The notes under the pieces: model-generated
What the model was told of the DNA's origin: nothing
The model's input: only the letters and a program-made list of their open reading frames with translations
Database searches by the model: none
Part shown: positions 5,320-6,158 of the stretch, piece by piece
Layout: the number at the start of each line of letters is the position of its first letter
Position numbering within the stretch: the first letter of the stretch is position 1
Translations under genes and position numbers: made by a program
Assembly (NCBI GenBank): GCA_030054245.1
Contig: JASGCH010000093.1
Coordinates: 1 to 6,158 of the forward strand
Direction: 5' to 3'
Source: Gammaproteobacteria bacterium
GTDB lineage: Bacteria > Pseudomonadota > Gammaproteobacteria > Burkholderiales > Burkholderiaceae_C
DNA: 6,158 bases

Positions 5320-6137
5320 TTCTGGATATTTTTAGTATTTTCGTAAAAGGCCAAAACCTTAGGGATGTTTTTTTCTAACTCTTTGATGCGGGTATCGTGT
5401 GAAGGGTGGGTGCTTAACCACTCTAGTGATTTACTTTGATGAGCTCTATCCATTTTGTGCCACAAACTCACGGAAGCACGAGGGTCGTAGCCAGCCTTAG
5501 CCGCCAACTCTAAACCCACCAAATCGGACTCGGTTTCGTCGCCGCGGCTAAATTTGAGGGTCAGTAACTGACCGCCAGCTCGAGCAACTTCTTGCGTTAG
5601 GCGCTGGTCAACGCCTAAAACCAGTGACGCTACCCACCCACCCACCGAAGCCATAGCCTGAGTGGTAGCAGTTTTACCCATGCGTTCTCTAGCGTGTTCT
5701 CGCAAGGCATGGGCAATCTCATGCCCCATCACCATAGCTATTTCGTCATCTGTTAGCTTTAGTTGCTCAATAATAGCCGAATAAAAGACAATTTTACCTC
5801 CTGGCATACAAAAAGCATTGATTTGCTTTGACTGGATCATATTGATCTGCCAATCCCAGTTTTTTGCTCTCTCGTTCCAAGAATAGCTTAAAGGAATGAT
5901 GCGACTAGCTATTTTCCGTAATTTAATAACCAAAGGGTGGTTGTCTGCCAGAAGTGCGTTTTGGGCTTTGGCTTTTTGCAACAATTCCTTGTATTGGTTA
6001 AGCGCCTGAGATTCTATTTGTGAAGCAGAAATCAAGCCGGTAAAAACCGACTTGTTACCTACATCCACTCCTTGTGCCCCTAATGGGTTAACAGCAACTA
6101 CCACCATCAAGAAAATGAATTGAATAACTCTCAACAT
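5316..6137 (-). CDS. M48 family zinc metallopeptidase, exported
   Basis: This 273-residue protein is a secreted M48 peptidase of the LoiP/YcaL/BepA-catalytic-domain type, expected to degrade misfolded envelope proteins. It begins with a signal peptide: basic start, hydrophobic stretch 4-17, likely cleavage near 'LGAQG' (19-23). There is no lipobox cysteine, so it should be a soluble periplasmic protein rather than a lipoprotein. The zinc motif is HEIAH (His139, Glu140, His143). The third ligand lies in 'SRGDETESD' (197-205), probably Glu201. 'INAFCMPGGKIVFYSAII' (106-123) and the late 'STHPSHDTRIKEL' (242-254) are family blocks. There is no TPR region, unlike BepA. The ATG at 6137 is used; AAGGG lies only about one base upstream, too close for a good Shine-Dalgarno, and the upstream part is cut by the window edge. 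It overlaps the Trm112-like gene by 4 bases. Confidence 0.92.
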   Translation of the reverse strand: MLRVIQFIFLMVVVAVNPLGAQGVDVGNKSVFTGLISASQIESQALNQYKELLQKAKAQNALLADNHPLVIKLRKIASRIIPLSYSWNERAKNWDWQINMIQSKQINAFCMPGGKIVFYSAIIEQLKLTDDEIAMVMGHEIAHALREHARERMGKTATTQAMASVGGWVASLVLGVDQRLTQEVARAGGQLLTLKFSRGDETESDLVGLELAAKAGYDPRASVSLWHKMDRAHQSKSLEWLSTHPSHDTRIKELEKNIPKVLAFYENTKNIQK

Positions 6138-6158
6138 ACCCTTAAAATAGGAAGATTA

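Overview
The window looks like a piece of a moderately AT-rich betaproteobacterial chromosome, most likely Burkholderiales. This rests on remembered family resemblance, not on a search. The 2-hydroxychromene-2-carboxylate isomerase-like protein carries an N-terminal half and an 'HLGQLGPAEIPGKR' block familiar from Burkholderiales. The Trm112-like/kdsB pairing is usual in that group, and KdsB implies a Gram-negative cell with Kdo-containing LPS.

Layout. Positions 1-67 hold no recognisable gene, although the first bases could be the end of an upstream one. A two-step hairpin with a T-run (68-118) looks like a rightward terminator. Positions 119-200 hold only a 12-bp palindrome. A repeat element (E1, about 201-460) follows. 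Then come two plus-strand genes 25 bp apart: a class I SAM methyltransferase with a methyltransferase-regulatory domain (502-2055) and a cyclopropane-fatty-acyl-phospholipid synthase, cfa (2081-3217). A second repeat element (E3, about 3228-3460) sits between cfa and the convergent minus-strand cluster. Read in its own direction, that cluster runs: M48 periplasmic metallopeptidase (6137-5316), Trm112-like protein (5319-5083, ATGA overlap), a third repeat element (E2, 5139-4923), kdsB (4902-4117) and a DsbA-fold HCCA-isomerase-like protein (4142-3483, overlapping kdsB by 26 bp).

Gene functions. KdsB makes CMP-Kdo for LPS. The Trm112-like protein often travels with kdsB/lpxK. The M48 protease probably acts in envelope quality control. 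Cfa cyclopropanates membrane phospholipids. Much of the cluster therefore concerns the cell envelope. The methyltransferase substrate cannot be told from sequence.

The most unusual content is intergenic. Three related, highly structured, non-coding elements (about 220-260 bp) have inverted terminal arms of the type GAC-N2-TTGCACC, each followed by a mini-hairpin CGGC-loop-GCCG. Seven arms keep the stem exactly while the loop varies. The elements share internal blocks, carry duplicated or nested arms, and behave like MITEs or a palindromic repeat family. One of them (E2) supplies the last 18 codons and the stop codon of the Trm112-like gene, and it abuts a possible ATTATA target duplication that also reads as a perfect -10 box for kdsB.
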